A stretch of DNA of 56,905 nt from the NCBI RefSeq assembly GCF_000473085.1, contig NZ_AXBA01000012.1:1-56905 (forward strand). The letters are read 5' to 3'. Below the pieces are notes generated by a model. The model was not told the DNA's origin. It searched no databases and saw nothing but the letters and a program-made list of their open reading frames with translations. Source of the stretch: Azorhizobium doebereinerae UFLA1-100 (GTDB lineage: Bacteria; Pseudomonadota; Alphaproteobacteria; Rhizobiales; Xanthobacteraceae). Shown here in pieces: positions 1 to 9,345 of the stretch (position 1 is the stretch's first letter; every line of letters begins with the position of its first letter). Made by a program: the position numbers and the translations under genes.

Positions 1-267
1 AGAAGCCTGATCGCCGATCGGGGCTACGACAGTGCCTGGTTCCGCGAGGCACTGGCCTCCAGGGGCATCAATCCCTGCATTCCTTCATCGCGGAGCCGCA
101 AGCAGCCCTTCCTCTATGACAAATCCCTCTACCGGCAGCGGCACAAGGTCGAGAACCTGTTCGCCAAGCTCAAGGACTGGAGGCGCATCGCCACGCGATA
201 CGACCGATGCGCCCACACCTTCTTCTCTGCCATATGCATCGCAGCAGTCGTCATCTTCTGGCTGTGA
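1..267 (+). mobile_element. IS5-family transposase, C-terminal fragment (cut by window edge)
   Basis: The reading frame is open from base 1 and ends at TGA 265-267, giving 88 residues. It carries the end of the DDE catalytic core: an ADRGYD segment holding the second core Asp, and RHKVENLFAKLKDWRR, which supplies the catalytic Glu in IS5-type transposases, followed by a hydrophobic tail. The 5' part lies outside the window, so I cannot tell whether the element is whole. The sequence after the stop, up to about 284, looks like the IS right end (GAGTCCTGAGCC), followed by a TA that could be part of the target duplication. The IS boundary is inference; the transposase assignment is firm. Confidence 0.85.
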
Positions 268-295
268 TCAATGAGTCCTGAGCCTAGCCGCCTTC

Positions 296-913
296 GTGAA
301 TTCCTGGTTCTGGCAGACGCTGCAGCTCTGCCTTGCGCTGTTCGGCACCAGCCTCGCCCTTGCCATCCTAGCCGCCACCGCCGTGGACATCATCGAGGAG
401 GTGAGGCGCGAGCGCGACCTCGACATGCTGACCGGCCTGCTGAACCGCCGCGGCTTCGAGAACAGCTTCGCCCACGCCACCGCGCGGCCCGCGCCAGGGG
501 CGCTGATCCTCCTGGACATCGACCGGTTCAAGCGGATCAATGACACCTTCGGCCATAACGCAGGGGACGCGGTCCTGCGCGAGGTCGGGGCGGTGCTCCG
601 CCAGGCCGCGCGCGCATCAGACCTCATCGGCCGTCTGGGCGGCGAGGAGTTTGCGATCTTCATGCCCGAGGTCGGCCTGCCAGATGCGCGCGCCCGCGCG
701 GAGGCGTTCCGGCTCGCCATCTTCCGCCATGCCTTCCCGCTGCCCGGCGAACTGGGCTCCGTTACGGCAAGCTTCGGCGTGGCGGAACTCCAGCCGCACG
801 AGGAGTTCGACGGGCTCTACGGCCGGACGGACCGGCTGCTCTATGCCGCCAAGAGCGGCGGGCGCAATCGCACCGCCTCGGATCTCGATGCGGCCGAGCA
901 GCCGCAGAGTTGA
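296..913 (+). CDS. Diguanylate cyclase (GGDEF), probably 5'-truncated by the adjacent IS
   Basis: The protein has 205 residues from a GTG start. Residues about 5-33 form one transmembrane helix, followed by a linker and a complete GGDEF domain. Active-site GGEEF is at residues 115-119 and the inhibitory RxxD site (R106-D109) lies five residues upstream, so the domain should make c-di-GMP and be product-inhibited. The frame stays open upstream of the GTG into the presumed IS end near 284. The single helix running straight into the catalytic domain looks like the last helix of a multi-pass sensor. I infer that the IS removed the N-terminal sensor. Whether the remnant is translated from this GTG is unknown. 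Confidence 0.8.
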   Translation: MNSWFWQTLQLCLALFGTSLALAILAATAVDIIEEVRRERDLDMLTGLLNRRGFENSFAHATARPAPGALILLDIDRFKRINDTFGHNAGDAVLREVGAVLRQAARASDLIGRLGGEEFAIFMPEVGLPDARARAEAFRLAIFRHAFPLPGELGSVTASFGVAELQPHEEFDGLYGRTDRLLYAAKSGGRNRTASDLDAAEQPQS

Positions 914-945
914 GACGCGCGGCGTCCTTCCCGGAACGCGGCCGG

Positions 946-1125
946 TCAGCGCAGCTTGACGATGGTGAGGCTGTCGGCCTTGGCGCGGATCTTGACGGAT
1001 TCCTCGCTGCGGGTCAGCGCCTGGGCGATGGCCTTCAGCGACATGCCTTTCTTGGCATAGGTGTGCAGCCGCTGGATCTCCTCATTGGTCCAGGGTTGCC
1101 GATGCCGCTCGAACCGTTCCGCCAT
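946..1125 (-). CDS. Small SANT/Myb-like helix-turn-helix protein
   Basis: This is a 59-residue basic protein starting at the ATG at 1125, preceded by a GGAACAGG stretch; a TTG at 1143 would add six residues. It begins with a WTNEEIQRL motif and continues with KKGMSLKAIAQALTRSEESVKIRA, the pattern of a Myb/SANT-type or sigma-like DNA-binding helix-turn-helix. Proteins of this size and pattern are common hypothetical genes in Hyphomicrobiales. It lies 78 bp downstream of obgE on the same strand and may be co-transcribed with it. Function and target are unknown. Confidence 0.65.
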   Translation of the reverse strand: MAERFERHRQPWTNEEIQRLHTYAKKGMSLKAIAQALTRSEESVKIRAKADSLTIVKLR

Positions 1126-1203
1126 GGCCTGTTCCGATCTCAAGGTCGCATGCCCGCCCGGAGCGGGGGCGCACCGCGCGGCCGAAGGGCAAACCCGCAG
1201 CGC

Positions 1204-2292
<1,089 letters not shown>

Positions 2293-2410
2293 TCAAGCTT
2301 CCGCCAGTGCCTCGGGCTTCGGCACGCCTGCCTGGCCGCGCCCGGTTGAGCTGGGGATGTGCGGCAAGCCAGGCTTTGACCTTTCTCCCGCGCCGGACCA
2401 AAAGAAGAAC

Positions 2411-4588
2411 ATGAGCGCCTCCATCGTCGATGTCCTGCTGCCGCTCGGGCTCGACGTTCCCTATTCCTATCTGGTCCCCGACGGGCTCGACCTTGTCCCC
2501 GGCGATCTCGTCGCCGTGCCGTTGGGATCGCGGCTCGTGGTCGGCTGCGTCTGGCCGCGCGCGGCGGATGCGCCGGAAAAGGCGGTGGATACCTCCAAGC
2601 TCAAGGCCGTGCGCAAGAAGCTGGACCACCGTCCCCTGCCGCCCGACCTCATCCAACTGATCGACTGGATGGCCGACTATACGCTCGCGCCGCGCGGCAT
2701 GGTGCTGCGCATGGCCCTGCGGCACGAGGAGAACCCCGCCCCGCCGCGCGAGCGGGTCGGGGTGCGGGCCACCGGCCACACACCCGAGCGCATGACCGCC
2801 GCCCGTGCCCGCCTGCTCCAGGTGATGGCTGACGGCTTCACCCGCGCCAAGCCGGACGCAGCGCGCGAAGCCGGCGTCTCCCCCTCCGTCGTGGACGGCA
2901 TGGTGGACGAAGGCGCCCTGGAAACATTGGTTCTGCCGCCCGCCCCCGCCGCGGAGACACCGGACCCGGACCACGCCGCCCCCACCCTAAGCGAACCGCA
3001 GGCGGAGGCTGCCCAGGCGCTCGTAAAGGCCGTGCGGGCCAAGGCCTTCTCCGTCCACCTGCTGGACGGCGTCACCGGCTCGGGCAAGACGGAAGTCTAT
3101 TTCGAGGCGGTGGCTGAAGCCGTGCGAGCGGGGCGGCAAGCCTTGATCCTGCTGCCGGAAATCGCCCTCACCCAGGCCTTTCTCGACCGCTTCACCAAGC
3201 GCTTCGGGGTGCTGCCGGCGGAATGGCACTCCGGTGTCTCCACCCGGCGGCGCGGGCGGATCCTGCGCGGCGTGGCGGACGGCGACGTCCAGGTCGTGGC
3301 GGGCGCGCGCTCGGCGCTGTTCCTGCCCTTCAGGGATCTGGCCCTGACCATCGTCGATGAGGAGCACGACCCCGCCTACAAGCAGGAAGACGGCGTCACC
3401 TACCACGCCCGCGACATGGCGGTGGTGCGGGCGCGGTTCACGAAGTCGCCCATAGTCCTCACCTCCGCGACGCCCTCCATCGAGACCGAGGTGAATGCCC
3501 GGCGTGGGCGCTACGCGCGCCTCTCCCTGCCGCTGCGCTTCGGCGGCGCCAAGGTGCCGGGCCTGTCGCCCATCGACCTGCGCAAGGACGGCCCGCCGCG
3601 CGGCCGCTGGATCGCCCCGCGCCTCCAGGCGGAGATCGCCCAGACGCTGGAGGACGGCGGGCAGGCGCTGCTGTTCCTCAACCGGCGCGGCTATGCCCCG
3701 CTCACCCTCTGCCGCTCCTGCGGCGTGCGCATGAAATGCCCGTCCTGCTCCGCCTGGCTGGTGGAGCACCGCTTCCGACGCCGCCTTTCCTGCCACCATT
3801 GCGGCTACCAGGCCCCGGTGCCGGAGCAATGCCCCGCCTGCGGCGAGAAGGACAGCATGATCCCCTGCGGCCCCGGCGTGGAGCGCCTCCAGGAGGAGGT
3901 GCAGAGCCTGTTTCCGCAGGCCCGCAGCCTCGTGCTGTCGTCGGACATCGGCGGCGTCGAGCGCATGCGGGCGGAACTGGACGCCGTCGCCAAGGGCGAT
4001 GTGGACGTGGTGGTGGGCACGCAGCTCGTCGCCAAGGGCCACAATTTCCCCGGTCTCGCCCTGGTCGGGGTGGTGGATGCGGATGTCGGCCTCGGCCATG
4101 GCGACCCACGGGCGGCCGAGCGCACCTTCCAACTGGTGCACCAGGTGGCCGGGCGCGCCGGACGCGGGTCCACCGAGGGGCGCGGCTTCATCCAGACCCA
4201 CATGCCGGAGCATCCGGTGATGCAGGCGCTGATGAAGGGCGACCGCGCCGCTTTCTACGAGACCGAGATCGCCGCCCGCGAGGAGGCGCAACTGCCGCCC
4301 TTCGGCCGCATGGCGAGCCTCGTCGTCTCGGCCAACGAGGGGCCGGCGGCGGAGGGACACGCCCGGCGCCTGGCGGCCAGCGCGCCGCGCGCGGAGGGCG
4401 TGCGGGTGCTCGGCCCCGCCGAGGCCCCGCTGGCCGTCCTGCGCGGCCGCCACCGCTGGCGGCTGCTGGTGCGCGCCCCGCGTGCCTTCGACCTGTCCGG
4501 CTATCTGCGCGCCTGGCGCGCGGTGGCACCGCGGGTGACCGGCAATACCAAGGTTTCCATCGACGTGGACCCCATGAGCTTTCTCTGA
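2411..4588 (+). CDS. priA: Primosomal protein N' (replication restart helicase PriA)
   Basis: Superfamily 2 3'-5' DNA helicase that reloads the replisome at stalled forks. The start MSASIVDVLLPL at 2411 gives 725 residues, the usual length; the frame stays open upstream but that stretch has no family similarity. Visible features are the N-terminal 3'-DNA-binding domain, Walker A GVTGSGKTE near residue 220, a DEEH box near residue 316, and two zinc sites formed by eight cysteines between about residues 434 and 478 (CRSCGVRMKCPSC, CHHCGYQ, CPACGEK). It stands alone, divergent from obgE. Confidence 0.96.
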   Translation: MSASIVDVLLPLGLDVPYSYLVPDGLDLVPGDLVAVPLGSRLVVGCVWPRAADAPEKAVDTSKLKAVRKKLDHRPLPPDLIQLIDWMADYTLAPRGMVLRMALRHEENPAPPRERVGVRATGHTPERMTAARARLLQVMADGFTRAKPDAAREAGVSPSVVDGMVDEGALETLVLPPAPAAETPDPDHAAPTLSEPQAEAAQALVKAVRAKAFSVHLLDGVTGSGKTEVYFEAVAEAVRAGRQALILLPEIALTQAFLDRFTKRFGVLPAEWHSGVSTRRRGRILRGVADGDVQVVAGARSALFLPFRDLALTIVDEEHDPAYKQEDGVTYHARDMAVVRARFTKSPIVLTSATPSIETEVNARRGRYARLSLPLRFGGAKVPGLSPIDLRKDGPPRGRWIAPRLQAEIAQTLEDGGQALLFLNRRGYAPLTLCRSCGVRMKCPSCSAWLVEHRFRRRLSCHHCGYQAPVPEQCPACGEKDSMIPCGPGVERLQEEVQSLFPQARSLVLSSDIGGVERMRAELDAVAKGDVDVVVGTQLVAKGHNFPGLALVGVVDADVGLGHGDPRAAERTFQLVHQVAGRAGRGSTEGRGFIQTHMPEHPVMQALMKGDRAAFYETEIAAREEAQLPPFGRMASLVVSANEGPAAEGHARRLAASAPRAEGVRVLGPAEAPLAVLRGRHRWRLLVRAPRAFDLSGYLRAWRAVAPRVTGNTKVSIDVDPMSFL

Positions 4589-4675
4589 CCCGTTTCCCGC
4601 ATCCGTGCGCGGGGACTTCCCACGACGACCACCGCGCATTAGCGTCGCGCCGGACACATTGAAGGAAACGCCCTT

Positions 4676-4810
4676 ATGCGGATGGTGATGCGCCTGGCCC
4701 TGGTGGCGACCCTCGGCCTCGCGGTTTCAGGCTGCGACCGCTGCGGCGACTGGTTCTGGCAGAAGACCGGCCCGGCCAAGACCTGCTCGGCCGAGCCCAA
4801 GGCCCAATAG
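4676..4810 (+). CDS. Small putative lipoprotein
   Basis: A 44-residue frame begins at ATG 4676, preceded by GAAGGAA at suitable spacing. The peptide has a short basic N-terminus (MRMVMR), a hydrophobic stretch and a lipobox-like VSGC, with the presumed lipidated Cys at residue 20. The mature part is tiny and holds two further Cys (CDRCGDWFW, KTCSAEP). Signal peptide and lipobox are seen directly; membrane anchoring is inference. It ends four bases before the stop of the convergent cytochrome gene. It is too short for standard gene callers, which argues for caution. Confidence 0.6.
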   Translation: MRMVMRLALVATLGLAVSGCDRCGDWFWQKTGPAKTCSAEPKAQ

Positions 4811-4814
4811 GCGC

Positions 4815-5840
4815 CTATTCGTTCGGGTTCGGCACGCTGCCGCGTGCGGCCTTGAGCCGGGCGATCTCGGCGCGGATCGGCGCGAACGGCCCAAGCCGGT
4901 GCTGGGCCTCCGGGAAGGCATCCGCATAGGGGCCGTAGGGCGCGTCCACGGGCTTCGCCAGCAGGTCCGGAAAGTCCTTGGCCGTGCCCGTCCGCTGCGG
5001 GCGCGGCTGGGAGAGCACGAAGGCCGCCACGTCCCAGGCGTCTTCGGGGCTCAGTTGCGGCATGACCCAGCTGGTGCCGTTGGGCATGTTGTCATGGACG
5101 AAGTTCGCCTGGGTGATGAGGCGGGCCATGCCGGCCCCGTCATTGAAGCTGTCCGGACCCCAGAGCGGCGGCACGCCATAACCGAAGCTCGCATCCGCCT
5201 CGTTCCGCCGGACGCCGAGACCGTCGCGGCGATGGCATTCCGCGCAGTCACGCGCATAGACCTGTGCCCCCTTGGCCGGATCCGCCGCCCGGTCCAGCTC
5301 CGCCATGGCCCCCACGCCGCCGCCGGCAATCCGGGCGTCCGGCGGGATATGCTCGGACAGCACCTTGAGATAGGCGGCGAGCGCCTGCATGGGCCTGGCA
5401 TCGGCCGGCATCGGCCGTCCGTTCATGCTGCGCGTCATGCAGCTGTTCAGCCGGTCCTCGATGCTGGCGTCGGCGCCGCGGCGGAAGCTGTAGCCGGGAT
5501 AATCGGCCGACGCCGCCACCAGCGGCAGGCCGAATTTCTTCAGGCCCGCGTTCAGGTGGCAATCGGCGCAGGCCATGTTGTTGCCGGCGAAGCGCTGCGC
5601 CGGATCGGGGGCGGCCGGGCCGATATGGGCGGAGGTCTCCTCCAGCACCGAGCGGCCATAGCGCACCAACTGGCCGAACGCCGTATCAGGGAGGCGGTCC
5701 ACATCCGGCACGTCCCAGACGACGACCGGCCGCCCCGCGCCTGCCCCTTGCGCCCATCCGCTCGCAGCCCCCGCACATACGGAAAACGTGCCCACCACCG
5801 CCAACACCAGCATGCGGCCCGATGCCTTCACCCACGCCAT
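4815..5840 (-). CDS. TsdA-like dihaem cytochrome c (putative thiosulfate dehydrogenase)
   Basis: Periplasmic c-type cytochrome of 341 residues. The start MAWVKASGR at 5840 follows a GGGGGATC ribosome site and gives a clear Sec signal peptide ending near GWAQG. Two haem-binding sites are visible: CADCH at residues 91-95 and CAECH at 199-203. Between them NSCMTRSMNG contains Cys134, at the position of the unusual axial Cys ligand of the TsdA catalytic haem. HDNMPNG near residue 252 supplies a Met suited to the second haem. TsdA oxidises thiosulfate to tetrathionate. The family call rests on these motifs. No TsdB or sox genes are nearby, so the substrate is inferred. Confidence 0.75.
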   Translation of the reverse strand: MAWVKASGRMLVLAVVGTFSVCAGAASGWAQGAGAGRPVVVWDVPDVDRLPDTAFGQLVRYGRSVLEETSAHIGPAAPDPAQRFAGNNMACADCHLNAGLKKFGLPLVAASADYPGYSFRRGADASIEDRLNSCMTRSMNGRPMPADARPMQALAAYLKVLSEHIPPDARIAGGGVGAMAELDRAADPAKGAQVYARDCAECHRRDGLGVRRNEADASFGYGVPPLWGPDSFNDGAGMARLITQANFVHDNMPNGTSWVMPQLSPEDAWDVAAFVLSQPRPQRTGTAKDFPDLLAKPVDAPYGPYADAFPEAQHRLGPFAPIRAEIARLKAARGSVPNPNE

Positions 5841-5910
5841 GAGATCCCCCGACCCCTTATGTTTGTTGCCTTCCGCGCCCAACACGGCTATAAGCCCGCG
5901 TTCTCCGATG

Positions 5911-5980
5911 GCATGCGCCCCCCTGGAGGCGTGCCTGACGGGAAAGTCAGACGGCCGCGCAAGCGGCCGTTGGCTGTTTT
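5911..5980 (+). promoter_or_regulatory. Structured 5' leader of rplY: abutting hairpins
   Basis: A possible G/C stem at 5915-5932 is followed by CTGAC-GGGAAA-GTCAG (5935-5950). Directly abutting it is the perfect eight-base-pair stem ACGGCCGC-GCAA-GCGGCCGT (5951-5970), then TGGCTGTTTT. The divergent cytochrome gene starts at 5840, so no plus-strand gene upstream needs a terminator. The hairpins therefore sit in the untranslated leader of rplY. They could be an attenuator or an autoregulatory site. I do not recognise a named RNA family. Confidence 0.45.
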
Positions 5981-6009
5981 AGACCCAGTCTCAGATTAGG
6001 ACGAGTGCC

Positions 6010-6630
6010 ATGACCGCCATCAAAGAATTGAAGGCTGTGGCGCGCCCGCGGGCCGGCAAGGGGGCCGCCCGTGAAGAGCGCCGCGCTGGACGCGTGCCCG
6101 CCGTGATTTACGGTGAGAAGAAAGAGCCGGTGACCATCTCCTTGAACCACAAGGACCTCACCCGCATCATTTACGCTGGCCACTTCCTGACCACCCTGTT
6201 CGAGCTCGACGTGGATGGCACGAAGTACCGCGTGATCCCCCGCGATTATCAGCTGGATCCGGTGAAGGACCTGCCGCTGCACGTGGACTTCCTGCGGGTG
6301 TCCCAGGGTGCGCGCATCACCGTTGAAGTGCCCGTGCACTTCGTGAACCAGGACGCCTCCCCCGGCATCAAGACCGGCGGCACGCTCAACGTCGTGGCCC
6401 ACGCCGTCGAGCTGGAATGCCCGGCGGACGCCATTCCCGACCACATCGAGGCGGACCTGACCGGCCTCGATATCGGCGACAACGTGCACCTGTCCAACAT
6501 CAAGCTGCCGGCCGGTGTCACCTCCGCCGTCCACGGCGACGACACCCTCGCGACCCTGATGGCCCCGTCGGGCCTCAAGGAAGCGCAGGCCGACGAGGCG
6601 GCTGCGGCCGCCGCGGCCACCAAGGCCTGA
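6010..6630 (+). CDS. rplY: 50S ribosomal protein L25/general stress protein Ctc
   Basis: A 206-residue protein with the N-terminal 5S-rRNA-binding L25 domain ([19 protein letters not shown]) and the C-terminal TL5/Ctc extension ([18 protein letters not shown]). It ends in an Ala-rich tail typical of alphaproteobacterial L25. It binds 5S rRNA in the central protuberance of the large subunit. ATG 6010 is preceded by TTAGGACGAG. pth follows after 25 bp, the usual rplY-pth pairing, so the two are probably one operon. Confidence 0.96.
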   Translation: MTAIKELKAVARPRAGKGAAREERRAGRVPAVIYGEKKEPVTISLNHKDLTRIIYAGHFLTTLFELDVDGTKYRVIPRDYQLDPVKDLPLHVDFLRVSQGARITVEVPVHFVNQDASPGIKTGGTLNVVAHAVELECPADAIPDHIEADLTGLDIGDNVHLSNIKLPAGVTSAVHGDDTLATLMAPSGLKEAQADEAAAAAAATKA

Positions 6631-6655
6631 CGCGCCTTTCGGGCCGGGGCTTCCC

Positions 6656-7267
6656 GTGTTCCTGTTCGCAGGCCTGGGCAATCCCGGCTCGAAATATGCC
6701 GGCAACCGGCACAATATCGGCTTCATGGCGGTGGACGCGATCGTCCGCCGCCATCGCCTCTCCCCCTGGCGCCGGCGGTTCCAGGGCGCGGTGAGCGAAG
6801 GCGAGATCGCCGGCCAGAAGGTCCTGGCCCTGCTGCCGGAAACCTTCATGAACGAGAGCGGCCGCGCGGTCGCCGAAGCCGCCAAATTCTACAAGATCCC
6901 GCTGGAGCGCATCGTCGTGTTCCACGACGAGCTCGACCTGCCTCCCGCCAAGATCCGGGTGAAGAAGGGCGGCGGCAACGCCGGCCACAACGGCCTGCGC
7001 TCCATCACCGCCCAATGCGGCAACGATTATTGGCGGGTGCGCCTCGGCATCGGTCATCCGGGCGACAAGTCGCTGGTGCATTCCTACGTCCTGAACGATT
7101 TCGGCAAGGCCGAGCGTGACTGGGTGGACGGCGTCTGCACGGCCTGCGCGGATTTTGCCCCCGCGCTCACCGCCGGGAAGGCGGAAGAATTCCAGAACCG
7201 CGCGCATCTTTTCCTTGAGGCGCAAGGCTTTGCCGACATCAAGCCGCTGGGCGCGCCCCGCCCCTGA
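6656..7267 (+). CDS. pth: Peptidyl-tRNA hydrolase
   Basis: Cleaves peptidyl-tRNAs released from stalled ribosomes. The 203-residue protein opens [22 protein letters not shown], with the invariant NRHN carrying the catalytic His. FMNESG and the substrate-binding HDELDLP and [12 protein letters not shown] motifs follow in order. The start is GTG at 6656. It sits directly behind rplY in the order standard for the class. Confidence 0.96.
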   Translation: MFLFAGLGNPGSKYAGNRHNIGFMAVDAIVRRHRLSPWRRRFQGAVSEGEIAGQKVLALLPETFMNESGRAVAEAAKFYKIPLERIVVFHDELDLPPAKIRVKKGGGNAGHNGLRSITAQCGNDYWRVRLGIGHPGDKSLVHSYVLNDFGKAERDWVDGVCTACADFAPALTAGKAEEFQNRAHLFLEAQGFADIKPLGAPRP

Positions 7268-7373
7268 CGTGGACGGCTGCGCTGCAACGCGCACTTGACC
7301 GCAGCGCACAAAGGCCGAACCTTGCGGAAGAGCGTCCCCGCGTCAGCCCGCCCGCGCCCGTCGAGGCCCGCCC

Positions 7374-7676
7374 ATGAAGAACGTGACGATTACGCTTTCC
7401 GACGACCTCGCCAGCCGTGTGCGCCTCGCCGCCGCGCGGGAGGGCAAGAGCCTCTCCAAATTCATCGCCGAACATCTGAGCCGCGCGCTGGGCGGCCACA
7501 CCGATCCGCTCATTCCCTTCGATCGCTGGCTCGCCGGCCCCGGCTGGGACGCCGGCGCCGGAGACCCGCCCACGCGCGAGGACATCCATGACCGTCCGGT
7601 GCTTCGTGGATACGAACGTGCTGATCTACCTGCACGACCGCAGCGCGGCGCGGAAGCGCGCGCTGACGAGGCATAG
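7374..7676 (+). CDS. VapB-type antitoxin (ribbon-helix-helix)
   Basis: A 100-residue protein opening MKNVTITLSDDLASRVRLAA, the beta-strand plus helix of a ribbon-helix-helix or VapB DNA-binding domain. EGKSLSKFIAEHLSRAL forms the second helix. The C-terminal part is Pro/Asp rich and likely disordered, as expected for the toxin-neutralising segment. The last 89 bp overlap the start of the PIN toxin gene, which is more than usual, so the true C-terminus could be shorter if an indel extended the frame. Such modules normally autorepress through the antitoxin; no operator was identified. Confidence 0.7.
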   Translation: MKNVTITLSDDLASRVRLAAAREGKSLSKFIAEHLSRALGGHTDPLIPFDRWLAGPGWDAGAGDPPTREDIHDRPVLRGYERADLPARPQRGAEARADEA

Positions 7677-8043
7677 CCTGCGCTCCATCCGCCGCCACGG
7701 TGAACTGGTGGTGTCGCCGCAGGTGATGACGGAATTCTACGGCCTCGCCGCCGCGCGGTTTCCGCTCGCCCCCCGTGATGACATCCGCGATTTCCTGCGC
7801 GACCTGCTGCCCGCCTGCCGCACCGAGGGCGCGGGCGAACTGATGGGCACCGCCTGGCGCATCGAGGACCGCTTCCGGTTCGACTGGTGGAACTGCCTCC
7901 TGGTGGCGGCGGCGGTGGCGGCGGAATGCCGGCTGCTGGTGACGGAAGCCATCGACGACGGCACCGAGGTGGAGCGCACCACCATCGTCAACCCCTTCAC
8001 CACCGACATCGAGACAGTTTTCGCCGCTCTGAAGGACCGATGA
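7588..8043 (+). CDS. PIN-domain toxin, VapC family ribonuclease
   Basis: A 151-residue PIN nuclease. The acidic metal-binding set is visible: Asp in FVDTNVLIYLHD, Glu in VMTEFYG, Asp in RFRFDWWN and Asp in TEAIDDG. VapC toxins are Mg-dependent RNases that cut tRNA or rRNA and are held inactive by the cognate VapB. The start ATG at 7588 lies inside the antitoxin frame, consistent with translational coupling. All expected active-site residues are present, so it should be functional. Confidence 0.85.
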   Translation: MTVRCFVDTNVLIYLHDRSAARKRALTRHSLRSIRRHGELVVSPQVMTEFYGLAAARFPLAPRDDIRDFLRDLLPACRTEGAGELMGTAWRIEDRFRFDWWNCLLVAAAVAAECRLLVTEAIDDGTEVERTTIVNPFTTDIETVFAALKDR

Positions 8044-8164
8044 CGGCCCCTCCGGCGCGGATTTCCCCCATCCGGCGGCCCGCGACCTTAACAAATGCGC
8101 TCCCGGCCTTTATGGATCGCGCCAAGCTTCAAACGACCGGCTCTTCCAAGAAAGATCGCGCAGC

Positions 8165-9262
8165 ATGGGTTTCAAATGCGGCATCGTCGGACTGCCCAAC
8201 GTGGGCAAGTCCACCCTTTTCAACGCCCTCACCCAGACGGCCGCGGCCCAGGCCGCCAACTACCCCTTCTGCACCATCGAGCCGAACGTGGGCGAAGTGG
8301 CGGTGCCGGACCCGCGCCTCAGCACGCTCGCCGAGATCGCGGGCTCGGGCCAGATCATCCCCACCCGGCTGACCTTCGTGGACATCGCCGGCCTGGTGCG
8401 CGGCGCCTCCAAGGGCGAGGGCCTCGGCAACCAGTTCCTGGCCAACATCCGTGAATGCGACGCCATCGCCCATGTGGTGCGCTGCTTCGAGGATGGTGAC
8501 GTCACCCATGTGGAGGGCAAGATCGCCCCGGTGGACGACATCGAGACCATCGAGACCGAGCTGATGCTGGCCGACCTCGACAGCCTGGAGAAGCGCGCCG
8601 CGGCCTTGGAGAAGAAGGCCAAGGGCGCCGACAAGGAGGCCAAGGAGACGCTGGAGCTGATGCAGCGCGCCCTGGTGCTGCTGCGCGACGGCAAGCCGGC
8701 CCGCCTGACCGAGGTGAAGCCGGAGGAGCAGCGCGCGTTCGGCATGCTCGGCCTGATGACGGCCAAGCCGGTGCTCTACGTGTGCAATGTGGAGGAAGCC
8801 TCGGCCCACGAGGGCAATTCGCTGTCCGCCCAGGTGTTCGCCCGCGCCAAGGAAGAGGGTGCCAAGGCCGTCGTCGTCTCCGCCAAGATCGAGAGCGAGA
8901 TCGCCATCCTGCCGCCCGAGGAGCAGCGCGAGTATCTGGAAGCCATCGAGCTGGACGAGCCCGGCCTCAACCGGGTGATCCGCGCCGGCTACGAACTGCT
9001 GGATCTGGCCACCTATTTCACCGTCGGCCCGAAGGAAGCCCGCGCCTGGACCATCACCAAGGGCACCAAGGCGCCCGCGGCGGCCGGCGTGATCCATTCG
9101 GATTTCGAGAAGGGCTTCATCCGCTCGGAAACGATCGCCTACGCGGACTATGTCCAGTACAAGGGTGAGGCTGGCGCCCGCGACGCCGGTCGCCTGCGGC
9201 TCGAAGGCAAGGATTACGTCGTCCAGGACGGCGACGTGCTGCACTTCCGCTTCGCCAACTGA
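8165..9262 (+). CDS. ychF: Redox-regulated ATPase/GTPase YchF (Ola1 homologue)
   Basis: A 365-residue member of the Obg-related family. G1 is GLPNVGKST, G3 is DIAGL, and the specificity motif is NVEE in place of NKxD. That change is the hallmark of YchF and shifts nucleotide preference towards ATP. A coiled-coil insertion (about residues 135-170) and a C-terminal TGS domain are present. It binds ribosomes and is linked to oxidative-stress control. It stands alone between the VapBC module and the MaoC pair. Confidence 0.96.
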   Translation: MGFKCGIVGLPNVGKSTLFNALTQTAAAQAANYPFCTIEPNVGEVAVPDPRLSTLAEIAGSGQIIPTRLTFVDIAGLVRGASKGEGLGNQFLANIRECDAIAHVVRCFEDGDVTHVEGKIAPVDDIETIETELMLADLDSLEKRAAALEKKAKGADKEAKETLELMQRALVLLRDGKPARLTEVKPEEQRAFGMLGLMTAKPVLYVCNVEEASAHEGNSLSAQVFARAKEEGAKAVVVSAKIESEIAILPPEEQREYLEAIELDEPGLNRVIRAGYELLDLATYFTVGPKEARAWTITKGTKAPAAAGVIHSDFEKGFIRSETIAYADYVQYKGEAGARDAGRLRLEGKDYVVQDGDVLHFRFAN

Positions 9263-9345
9263 CGATCGGCCGGGGTGCCGTCCACCGCCCCGGCTTGACC
9301 TTCGGTGCCGCAACGACTGAGATCGGGACGAAGCCGGAGGAAGGC

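Noticed and set aside
2987-4657. Minus-strand open frame of 556 codons opposite priA
   Set aside because: Entirely antisense to a clear PriA; composition is His/Gly/Ala-rich shadow.
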